Part shown: piece by piece, positions 43,216-50,560 of the stretch | How positions within the stretch are numbered: position 1 is the stretch's first letter | Layout of the letters: the number at the start of each line of letters is the position of its first letter | NCBI GenBank assembly: GCA_051747425.1 | Contig: JBNJGD010000001.1 | Location: forward strand, 186,001-250,000 | DNA length: 64,000 nucleotides | Source: HTCC5015 sp051747425 | GTDB lineage: Bacteria > Pseudomonadota > Gammaproteobacteria > HTCC5015 | Reading direction: 5' to 3' | Program-made: the position numbers and the translations under genes | The notes under the pieces: model-generated | Told to the model about the DNA's origin: nothing | What the model saw: only the letters and a program-made list of their open reading frames with translations | The model's database searches: none

Positions 43216-44820
43216 TCAGGACACGCTCTCCAAGGCGATACCGTGTTCCCGCGTGGCGTGAAACTCGACCTCGGGGAAACGCTCCTGGGTCATTTGCAGA
43301 TTGACCCGGGTCGAGGCGATGTAAACCAGCTCCTCGGCGTGATCAAGAGCGAGATTGGCCTGATTCTTGTCCTTGAACTCCTTGAACTTCTTTTCGTCTG
43401 CACAGGTAATCCAGCGTGCGGTATTCACATTCACCGCCTCGAACTGGCAATCCACCTTGTACTCGTCCTTGAGGCGCTGGGCGACCACATCAAACTGCAA
43501 AACACCCACAGCACCGAGAATCAGGTCGTTATTGGTCAGCGGCCGGTAGAGCTGGGTCGCGCCCTCTTCGCACAACTGTTTCAATCCCTTGAGCAGCTGT
43601 TTGCTCTTGAGTGGATCCTTGAGACGGGCGCGGCGGAAAAGCTCCGGGGCAAAATTGGGAATGCCGGTAAACTGCAGCTCCTCCTTGGCGGTAAAGGTAT
43701 CGCCAATGCGAATCGAGCCGTGGTTGTGAATGCCGATGATGTCACCGGCCACCGCCTCGTCTGCCGAACCCCGATCCGAGGCCATAAAGGTCAGCGCCTC
43801 GCCCAGCTTGACATCCTTGCCGGCGGAGACATGACGCAGGCGCAGGTTTTTGTCGTACTGCCCCGAGCAGACGCGCATAAATGCCATCCGATCCCGGTGT
43901 TTGGGGTCCATGTTGGCCTGGATTTTGAACACAAAGCCACTGAAAGTAGGTTCGTCGGGTGACACCACACGCACACTCGATCCACGGGGTTGGGGCGCCG
44001 GCGCGTGCTCGACAAAATCGTCCAACAACTCCTCAATGCCAAAATTGTTGACCGCCGAACCGAAGAACACCGGGCTCAACTCACCGCGCAGGTAGGCGTC
44101 CTTGTCGAACTCGTGGCTGGCGCCCTGAACCAGTTCGATCTCATCGCGAAACTCCTGGGCCAGGGAGCCCAGCACCTCGTCCAGGCGAGGGTTATCGAGG
44201 CCCTCAATAATCTCGCCGGTACTCTTCTTGCCGCCCTTCTCGGGGTCGTAGAGGTGCACCGTGTCGCGGCCGAGGTGATAAACGCCCTTGAAGCCCTTAC
44301 CCATGCCGATCGGCCAGGTCACCGGGGCACAGCGAATCTTGAGGATTTCCTCGACCTCGTCGAGCAATTCGATAGGGTCGCGGCCCTCCCGGTCGAGCTT
44401 GTTGATAAAGGTAAAAATGGGCGTGTCGCGCAGGCGACAGACATCCATCAGCTTGATCGTGCGCTCCTCCACGCCCTTGGCGCAGTCGATCACCATCAGG
44501 GCGGAATCCACCGCCGTCAGTACCCGGTAAGTGTCCTCGGAGAAGTCGGCGTGGCCGGGGGTGTCGAGCAGATTGACCACTCGCTCGCGGTAGGGAAACT
44601 GCATCACGGAGGAGGTTACCGAGATGCCCCGCTCCTGCTCCATGGCCATCCAGTCGGAAGTCGCGTGGCGGTCAGACTTGCGCCCCTTCACCGAGCCCGC
44701 CGTTTGTATTGCACCCCCGTAGAGCAGCAGCTTTTCCGTCACCGTGGTCTTGCCCGCATCCGGGTGGGAGATAATAGCGAAGGTTCGCCGCTTGTCGATT
44801 TGCTGCTGCAGTGCGCTCAT
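43216..44820 (-). CDS. prfC: Peptide chain release factor 3
   Basis: Translational GTPase that recycles RF1/RF2. The 534-residue protein has P-loop SHPDAGKTTVTEKLL, G3 DTPGHADF, G4 NKLD and RF3-specific domains II/III. ATG 44820 (MSALQQQID) is preferred; the frame stays open to 44868 without support. Confidence 0.96.
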   Translation of the reverse strand: MSALQQQIDKRRTFAIISHPDAGKTTVTEKLLLYGGAIQTAGSVKGRKSDRHATSDWMAMEQERGISVTSSVMQFPYRERVVNLLDTPGHADFSEDTYRVLTAVDSALMVIDCAKGVEERTIKLMDVCRLRDTPIFTFINKLDREGRDPIELLDEVEEILKIRCAPVTWPIGMGKGFKGVYHLGRDTVHLYDPEKGGKKSTGEIIEGLDNPRLDEVLGSLAQEFRDEIELVQGASHEFDKDAYLRGELSPVFFGSAVNNFGIEELLDDFVEHAPAPQPRGSSVRVVSPDEPTFSGFVFKIQANMDPKHRDRMAFMRVCSGQYDKNLRLRHVSAGKDVKLGEALTFMASDRGSADEAVAGDIIGIHNHGSIRIGDTFTAKEELQFTGIPNFAPELFRRARLKDPLKSKQLLKGLKQLCEEGATQLYRPLTNNDLILGAVGVLQFDVVAQRLKDEYKVDCQFEAVNVNTARWITCADEKKFKEFKDKNQANLALDHAEELVYIASTRVNLQMTQERFPEVEFHATREHGIALESVS

Positions 44821-44919
44821 ACTGGCCTGTGCCTGGTCAATCGGGAAATGAAGGCGCGATTGTAACAAATTCCCGCCGGATCAGGCTCAAGGTATACAGG
44901 CAGTAATGTGATGCTCCAA

Positions 44920-45462
44920 CTAGCCCGCCTGAGTCAGGTGCAGCGCCAACAAAATCTGCAAAAGCTGCTTGATGTCTTCGGTCTCCCTGGCATCAACGGA
45001 AAGTATCGGAGCCTTGGGCTCAATAGGCACCACCGTTTCCCGCAACTGACTCAGGGACAGTTCGGGGCTATTCTCGGTTTTTGTCACCCCAATCACAATA
45101 TTCAGTTGAGGGTTCAGCTCGCGCAGGGAGGTGAGCCAGTGTCGGGCATCCTCATAAACCTCCGGACTGGACCCGTCGAGCAGCAAAACGGCCCCCAGGG
45201 CCCCGTCCAGTACGATGTGGCGCATAAAACCCAGGCGCCCCTGACCGGGCATGCCGTAGAGGTGCACGACGGTGCCATCAATTCGCAAAAAACTGTAATC
45301 GAGCGCCACGGTTGTCGTGGTTTTCTCGCCCATCGGGCCGCCGGACAAGGTCTCTTCCGTACTCACCGGGGGCGATTCTGAAATGGCGGCAATGGCCGTG
45401 CTCTTGCCAGCCCCGACGGGACCGGCAAAGACCAGCTTGCTGTATTTTGCAGCGTCAGTCAT
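44920..45462 (-). CDS. MglA/Cvn-like small GTPase
   Basis: A 180-residue P-loop GTPase of the group linked to Roadblock proteins (Streptomyces conservon and Myxococcus MglA-like). G1 is GPVGAGKST (14-22), the G3 region reads LYGMPGQGR, where canonical small GTPases have DTPG or DTAG, and G4 is VTKTE in place of NKxD, both typical or mildly diverged for this group. It starts three bases after the unknown 328-residue gene and ends the cassette. Probably a polarity or signalling switch controlled by the upstream Roadblock proteins. Confidence 0.8.
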   Translation of the reverse strand: MTDAAKYSKLVFAGPVGAGKSTAIAAISESPPVSTEETLSGGPMGEKTTTTVALDYSFLRIDGTVVHLYGMPGQGRLGFMRHIVLDGALGAVLLLDGSSPEVYEDARHWLTSLRELNPQLNIVIGVTKTENSPELSLSQLRETVVPIEPKAPILSVDARETEDIKQLLQILLALHLTQAG

Positions 45463-45465
45463 GGC

Positions 45466-46452
45466 CTACATCCCCAACCATTTGCTGAGCGCGCCGACAA
45501 TGCCGGAGTGTTTTCTCGCGTGCTCATGGCCTGCCATCGCGGGAACGGCCTCCGGCGGACCTGAGGCAGGTGCCTCTGCCGTGTCATCACGCTCGAGCAG
45601 GCCGGAAAGAGTGGCAGCGTGAAGCAAGGCGTTGGCCACCCGGCTGTTATCGGAGTCAATCAACTCATCCACATTGCATGAGCCTACCACCAGACTGGCG
45701 GACAGACTGGCCAGTGTCGAGGCGTAGTGCCTGCTCTTGATGTTGGGCCAGCTTTTTAGAGTCACATAACCTGCCTCATAGGCCGGCAAATCATTCATCC
45801 CGACAAAGGCCTGAAAGAAAAAACCCTCCGTGCTGACATACAAACTGAGTGGCTTTAGCTTCTGCGGCTGATCTACCTCGGTCACTGAAAGCGGCTGGTG
45901 ATGCCGGATGGCATCCCGGACTACCACGAAGTTCTCTTTGCTCTCAGCGGCGCAAACGCCCTTGTTCGGCAACAGGTAAACGAAGCACTCGTTAACGCCA
46001 AACCGCACTGTTTGGCTGGCCTGTGCCAATTCTGTGAGCTCGGGCAGTGCAAAAGCGCTGGATAATTCGTCTCTGGCATGTGCATCTGACGCCACTTCGG
46101 CAACCACTTTGGCCGCCTTGTTGCTCTGTGTCAGCAACTTTTCGACCAAACGGAAAAACAAACCGGCCGGCTGGTCTCCCTCGACCACAATCGCCGAGTC
46201 GTTAATCAGGTGCTGGTATTTCTCCCGGTTTTCGGTAATCAACATCATGGGGACGCCATGGCGATAGGCAATATCGGCCGTCTTGTGGCCAAAGGCATCA
46301 TCCGGGTTAGCCACGAGAATATCGGTACCCGTCCCCTCCCAAGGCTTGAATGTCAGACTATAGCCTTCGCCAATAAACAAATTGGCACTGACCTGCAGTT
46401 TTTTCAGCACTGCTTCATCGCATCCTGCATGGGAAATTGTTATGTCTTTCAT
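45466..46452 (-). CDS. Unknown protein of the GTPase-Roadblock cassette, 328 residues
   Basis: No family recognised with confidence. The first 110 residues look like an alpha/beta domain with receiver-like spacing (TDILVANPDDAFG, GVPMMLITENREKY), possibly a pseudo-receiver. The middle and C-terminal parts are mixed, and a Pro/Ala-rich stretch (about 290-305) links to a short terminal helix. No signal peptide or membrane helix. Tight coupling to the GTPase (three bases) suggests a regulator or effector in the same complex. Confidence 0.6.
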   Translation of the reverse strand: MKDITISHAGCDEAVLKKLQVSANLFIGEGYSLTFKPWEGTGTDILVANPDDAFGHKTADIAYRHGVPMMLITENREKYQHLINDSAIVVEGDQPAGLFFRLVEKLLTQSNKAAKVVAEVASDAHARDELSSAFALPELTELAQASQTVRFGVNECFVYLLPNKGVCAAESKENFVVVRDAIRHHQPLSVTEVDQPQKLKPLSLYVSTEGFFFQAFVGMNDLPAYEAGYVTLKSWPNIKSRHYASTLASLSASLVVGSCNVDELIDSDNSRVANALLHAATLSGLLERDDTAEAPASGPPEAVPAMAGHEHARKHSGIVGALSKWLGM

Positions 46453-46495
46453 GACAGTTTATATCGCCTCAACACATGTGGAGCCGCTTCAGAAA

Positions 46496-46518
46496 GGGCA
46501 GCCGCTGCTCGGCTGCCC
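46496..46518 (-). terminator. Stem-loop between Roadblock gene and unknown gene (attenuator-like)
   Basis: GGGCAGCCG (46496-46504), five-base loop, CGGCTGCCC (46510-46518): a perfect nine-bp stem followed on the minus strand by TTTCT. A weak terminator or mRNA-processing structure that could favour expression of the two upstream Roadblock genes. Confidence 0.55.
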
Positions 46519-46527
46519 TGTGATCAA

Positions 46528-46884
46528 TTAACCCACATCCACCGTTTTTTCGAAGGCCTTGAGACCATGGCGCGCCATGGCCAAATTGGACTTGTCCTTG
46601 TCGAGCACCAGGTAAAGAAAAATCCGGCTGTTCGTCTCCAGAGGACGAATCAGATGGTACTGCTTGCTCAAGGTAATCAGTATGTCTTCAACCGAATCGC
46701 CCAACTTTAGCTGATCGGCCACCTTGAGTTTGGCCTTGAGTACTTCGGAGTTACCCGCAGCGGCCACCTCGAGGTCGAGTGCCGTGCCATCACCGGCCAT
46801 CAGCATTCCCGAGTCCAGGTCAACCAGTGCAGAGGCCATGTAACCATCAATGTCTTTCAGTGGATCCAAGCTAATTTTCGCCAT
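46528..46884 (-). CDS. Roadblock/LC7-like protein
   Basis: A 118-residue small alpha/beta protein. Strand-helix pattern with YMASALVDLDSGMLMAG, SNSE-like helix and NSRIFLYLVLDKDKSNLAMARHGLKAFE suits the Roadblock/LC7 (MglB-like) fold used to regulate small GTPases. ATG 46884 (MAKISLDPLKD) is chosen; the frame runs to 46932 but would overlap the upstream gene. Family call is by fold pattern and GTPase neighbour. Confidence 0.7.
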   Translation of the reverse strand: MAKISLDPLKDIDGYMASALVDLDSGMLMAGDGTALDLEVAAAGNSEVLKAKLKVADQLKLGDSVEDILITLSKQYHLIRPLETNSRIFLYLVLDKDKSNLAMARHGLKAFEKTVDVG

Positions 46885-46924
46885 TCTGTTTCTCCTGACT
46901 ATCGTCTGTTTATGAGTCGTTGCG

Positions 46925-47311
46925 TTATCCAAAGCTGTCTTGGATTTTATTTACCATGTCGCGTGCCATGCGCATTAACGAGGCAAGGTTATTGCTCTTG
47001 TCGCACGACAAGCACAGTAAAAGGGGGGCGTTGTCCATTTTTAGACGCACGATCACAGCGTGACCTGCGTCACAGGAAAGGCACGAGTCACGGGTTTTTT
47101 CACCAATCACTTCTTCGGAAAAGGATTCCGAAAGGGAGATCAAGGCAGAGGCCATCGCCGATTGGCGGGCCGCTTTTTCCTCATCGTTCAGGGTGGTTGC
47201 CACTACTTCGCCATCGGAACTGGCCAGTGTCGCGTTGGCACCGTAGCCCAACGGCTGAAGCGTTTTTTCCAGAAATTGGCCAATTGATCCAAACGAGTCA
47301 GCTGCATCCAT
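46925..47311 (-). CDS. Roadblock/LC7-like protein with two CxxC motifs
   Basis: A 128-residue protein of the same general pattern (IGQFLEKTLQPLGYGANATLASSDGEVVATT, then a helix, then strands). Four cysteines sit as CLSC at 77-80 and CLSC at 100-103, on neighbouring predicted strands, so they could bind a zinc or iron atom or form redox-active disulfides. First gene of the minus-strand cassette; the next gene starts 40 bases on. I know of no characterised Roadblock protein with this feature. Confidence 0.65.
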   Translation of the reverse strand: MDAADSFGSIGQFLEKTLQPLGYGANATLASSDGEVVATTLNDEEKAARQSAMASALISLSESFSEEVIGEKTRDSCLSCDAGHAVIVRLKMDNAPLLLCLSCDKSNNLASLMRMARDMVNKIQDSFG

Positions 47312-47540
47312 CGCGATAACCCTGGTGTTGTTCTACTGTTCCGTGAATGTTTGCAAGGCCTTTGCCCTGCCACTCTTCAGAGCGTAGTCAGCTCTGCACG
47401 CTTGTGAAGGAAATGTGAGTAACCACTTGCGAAAGTAGATAAGCGGTGGCAAAAATGGAGTAGACGGCACTAAACGGTAAGACCAGAGTGCCCAATGGAG
47501 CTTTTCAGCCAGCACTCACCCATCACGGGGGCAATTTTTT

Positions 47541-48119
47541 ATGTACAAAATGCGAAAAATATCTCTGGCAGCCGCACTAGGCTTCGCTTTGGTCAGCACT
47601 TCCTCAGCACAGGAGCCCACAGATATTTCCGTACTGGAGGCCCAGGCACAGACGCTGGTCCGGGAGTTTGTCAGTACGCTCAAGCCGGCCCTGAAGGGGG
47701 CCATGCAGGAGGGCGGCCCTGTTCACGCTATTGATGTCTGTGCCGTCAAGGCGCCGGACATCGCTAGTACCCTCAGCGCACAGACCGGATGGGAAGTCTC
47801 AAGAGTCAGCTTGAAGACGCGCAACCCCGAAGCCAAACCCGACGAATGGGAAAGAAAACAACTGAAAGCCTTTGAACAAAGGCAGAAGAGCGGCGAAAGC
47901 GCTGAATCCATCAGCACCCAACTTAAAACCGAATCCGAGTTTCGCTACATGCAGGCCCAGGGTACTGGCGGGCTGTGCCTGACCTGCCACGGCGAGAATG
48001 TCGCGCCCGAAGTCCAGGCCAAACTCGACGAGTTGTACCCCAAAGACCGCGCTACCGGCTACCAGGCGGGCGATATCCGCGGCGCCATCAGCCTGGTCAA
48101 GCGCTTCCCGCCGGAGTAG
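47541..48119 (+). CDS. Tll0287-like haem-domain protein (DUF3365)
   Basis: A 192-residue secreted protein (signal peptide to about SSAQ-EPT) of the DUF3365/Tll0287-like family, with the c-type haem motif CLTCH at 146-150. Such proteins are periplasmic haem sensors or electron carriers, often fused to kinases but here free-standing. ATG 47541 follows a GGGGG ribosome site; ATG 47550 is an alternative. It is divergent from the Roadblock cassette, sharing a 229-base intergenic region. Confidence 0.88.
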   Translation: MYKMRKISLAAALGFALVSTSSAQEPTDISVLEAQAQTLVREFVSTLKPALKGAMQEGGPVHAIDVCAVKAPDIASTLSAQTGWEVSRVSLKTRNPEAKPDEWERKQLKAFEQRQKSGESAESISTQLKTESEFRYMQAQGTGGLCLTCHGENVAPEVQAKLDELYPKDRATGYQAGDIRGAISLVKRFPPE

Positions 48120-48134
48120 TCCCCGGCCGTTCAA

Positions 48135-48833
48135 TCACGGCGCCCTGCAGGGCTCGCTCTCGGCCACCCAGTGAAAACGGGCGAAGCCGGCGCGAGCCAG
48201 GCCTCCGGTATTGTCGGTATCGCTGGCCAGGGCCAGATACTGAACCCCCGTCGGTTCCCGGCTGAAAAAGCGCTCAATATCGTTGGCGATATGGCGGCGC
48301 TGCATGACCCAATTCCCCGCTTTTTCATTGCCGGATTGCAGTACCACCATCCGGGCGCGGTCCGTGTAGGCGTTATTTTGTGTGTGCCCCACCGGCTGGC
48401 GATTGTCCCAGACATAGTTAACCGCGGCGTCGGGAATGTCATCGCCTCTCAGAGCCCGGGCCATGGCCAGTTTGGCCCGGGTGCCCCAGGACATGGCACT
48501 GCGCGGCAGGTCCAGGGCAATGTATACGCGGGCGGCGTAATCGTCACCCGCCTTTGTGCCCATATCGGCATCGGCCACCACCGCATCGATGCGCCACAGC
48601 CAGCACAGCACGGGGGTCTTTTCCAGATCCACCGACACCGTTCTCGCCAGCAAGCTCATGCTGTTATCGGCCCGGGCCTCGATGGCATTGACTCCGTCCC
48701 ATTCAATTTGCCGGTAGAGCGTCGCGCCGACACTGTCGTCCAGCTGTATCACTCGCCATCCATCGACGGGAGCATCGGCAGCGGCCACACCTGTCAGGCA
48801 ACAGACCAGCAGCAGGCACAAACGGACACTCAC
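48135..48833 (-). CDS. DUF3047 protein
   Basis: A 232-residue secreted protein (signal peptide to about AAA-DAP) with DUF3047 features (LCWLWRID, DYAARVYIAL, AVNYVWDNRQPVG and a late SDTDNTGG). Beta-sandwich, carbohydrate-binding-like, function unknown. GTG 48833 overlaps the tetR stop as GTGA, so it is co-translated with the regulator. Confidence 0.87.
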   Translation of the reverse strand: MSVRLCLLLVCCLTGVAAADAPVDGWRVIQLDDSVGATLYRQIEWDGVNAIEARADNSMSLLARTVSVDLEKTPVLCWLWRIDAVVADADMGTKAGDDYAARVYIALDLPRSAMSWGTRAKLAMARALRGDDIPDAAVNYVWDNRQPVGHTQNNAYTDRARMVVLQSGNEKAGNWVMQRRHIANDIERFFSREPTGVQYLALASDTDNTGGLARAGFARFHWVAESEPCRAP

Positions 48834-49456
48834 GATGGATCTTCGCCATCTATAAGGGCCAGTTCGCGGGATACATAGTGTTCCACCATGTCCGCCAGAC
48901 CGCGGGCCAGCTGATCGAAGGTGATCGGCGGGTTGGGGTCGCGCATATGGCGCAAGACGGTAAAGATGCCGCCGTTGATCGCGATGTAGCTCATCACCGA
49001 AATATTGCGCACCCGAAGCAGTTCCGGGTGGTGCATCAAATACTGCATGATCAGATCCGACAGCGCCTTGCTCAGGGGTTCCAGGTACATCTGGGCGTCA
49101 AACATCAGGGCCTGGTGGGCAACGCGCAAGTAGCGCTCGTCGTTGCGACTGAGCAGTTCCTTGAAGGCACGGAACATGGTTTCAATGGCCTCGACAATGT
49201 CCATCGCCACCAACTGCGGAATCATGGGCTCAAGCGTCGACACCGTCATGTCGACGAAGTGGCGCGTCATGGCATCGTAGACCTGTTGCTTGTCGCCGAA
49301 ATACTCGTACAGCGAGCCCACGCTGATCCCGGCCTTGTCGGCGATATGGCGGGTCGTGGTTCCCGCGAGTCCCCGCTCCGCCACACAGATGAAACCGGCC
49401 TCGATGATGGCCTGAACGGTGGCTTTGGAACGCTCTTGCTGTGGTCGTCTGGGCAT
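48830..49456 (-). CDS. TetR/AcrR family transcriptional regulator
   Basis: A 208-residue regulator with helix-turn-helix TTRHIADKAGISVGSLYEYF in its first 55 residues. It is divergent from the metal-dependent hydrolase gene, with a perfect 9-bp palindrome between them, so it probably represses both directions. Ligand domain shows no recognised binding site. Confidence 0.92.
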   Translation of the reverse strand: MPRRPQQERSKATVQAIIEAGFICVAERGLAGTTTRHIADKAGISVGSLYEYFGDKQQVYDAMTRHFVDMTVSTLEPMIPQLVAMDIVEAIETMFRAFKELLSRNDERYLRVAHQALMFDAQMYLEPLSKALSDLIMQYLMHHPELLRVRNISVMSYIAINGGIFTVLRHMRDPNPPITFDQLARGLADMVEHYVSRELALIDGEDPS

Positions 49457-49469
49457 AAAAACCGAATTG

Positions 49470-49491
49470 AATCCGAATAATAATTCGGATT
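49470..49491. promoter_or_regulatory. Palindromic operator between tetR and metal-dependent hydrolase
   Basis: AATCCGAAT (49470-49478) and ATTCGGATT (49483-49491) form perfect nine-base arms with a four-base spacer. The length and symmetry suit a TetR dimer. Confidence 0.75.
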
Positions 49492-49544
49492 ATTGTCGGG
49501 ATAAAAACAACATCGGTCAATCACAGCCGAAAACGGGGGTTTCA

Positions 49545-50435
49545 ATGAGCGCTATTTCCGCCACGATAGAGGGTATAACCGGCAAACTGACCGCCGCCCG
49601 GGCGGGCATTCCGCCGCGGCCCATTCGCTTCACCACACCCGGCGGGGTCGATCGCTACTACGCACTGCACAACAATCCGGCAACGACGCTGATGTTTGCC
49701 AGTTTTTCCGGCATATTCCCGCCGGGTGAGATGTTTTTTGTCGAATCGGTACGGCGCTACAGAGACAGGATCAAAGACCCCCGTCTGAAAGCCGAGGTGT
49801 CGGGGTTCATCGGCCAGGAGTCGCTCCACAGCCGCGAACACGAGCGCCTCAACAAATACTTCAAGACACGGGGCTTCGATACCGATGTACCAGAGCGGCT
49901 GGTGCGTATCGCTCTGGCCACTCTGGAAAAACTGCCTGCCCGACAGCAACTGGCCTGCACCTGCTTTATGGAGCACACCACCGCCGCCCTGGCCGAACAG
50001 TGGCTGACCAACCGGGAGTTCCAGGACAGCTCGGACCCGCAGATGCTCCAGCTTTGGTACTGGCACGCCCTGGAAGAGTTGGAACACAAAAGCGTGGCCT
50101 TCGATGTCTGGCGGGCCGCCGGCGGCCGCGATTACGAGATGAAACTGGCCATGGCTCTGGTGGCCTCCACGGTGTGGCCGGCCTGGATTGCCGGTTGGCT
50201 CGCCTTGATGGCAGAGGATGGACAACTGCTCAACTGGCGGGAAAATCTGCGCGGCATGCGCTTCATGTTCAAGCCCGGCGGCTTTCTGACCGGCATTCTG
50301 GCCACCCTGCCACCGCTGTGGCGAAAGGGCTTCCACCCAGCCAATCACGACACCTCGCAGCTGGAGAAACAATGGCGCGACAGGCTCTTTGGCGAAGAGG
50401 GAGAACTGAGCCACTTAATGCCGGAGCACCGCTGA
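49545..50435 (+). CDS. Metal-dependent hydrolase (PF10118 type)
   Basis: A 296-residue protein of the COG3687/PF10118 'predicted metal-dependent hydrolase' family. Clusters of Glu/His (GQESLHSREHERLN, CFMEHTTAALAE, WYWHALEELEHKSVAFD) look like a di-iron or ferritin-like helical bundle. A hydrophobic stretch near 205-225 may associate with membrane. ATG 49545 follows an AAACGGGGG site. Usual regulation by an adjacent TetR; substrate unknown. Confidence 0.85.
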   Translation: MSAISATIEGITGKLTAARAGIPPRPIRFTTPGGVDRYYALHNNPATTLMFASFSGIFPPGEMFFVESVRRYRDRIKDPRLKAEVSGFIGQESLHSREHERLNKYFKTRGFDTDVPERLVRIALATLEKLPARQQLACTCFMEHTTAALAEQWLTNREFQDSSDPQMLQLWYWHALEELEHKSVAFDVWRAAGGRDYEMKLAMALVASTVWPAWIAGWLALMAEDGQLLNWRENLRGMRFMFKPGGFLTGILATLPPLWRKGFHPANHDTSQLEKQWRDRLFGEEGELSHLMPEHR

Positions 50436-50560
50436 AGCGAGCGGCCCGGTCCAGCCTGTAAAGATAACCGTTTTGCCAGGGGCGCCCGTCGGGTACTCTG
50501 GACAGTCACGGCCCCTTGACGCCGGGGCCTTCACACTGGTGAAAAAAACGGATCCGCTCT

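Noticed and set aside
50436..50560. Possible c-di-GMP riboswitch upstream of the EAL gene
   Set aside because: The leader is GC-rich with some pairing, but the GEMM consensus segments (for example GGNCACGCACAGGGCAAACC-like core) are not present.
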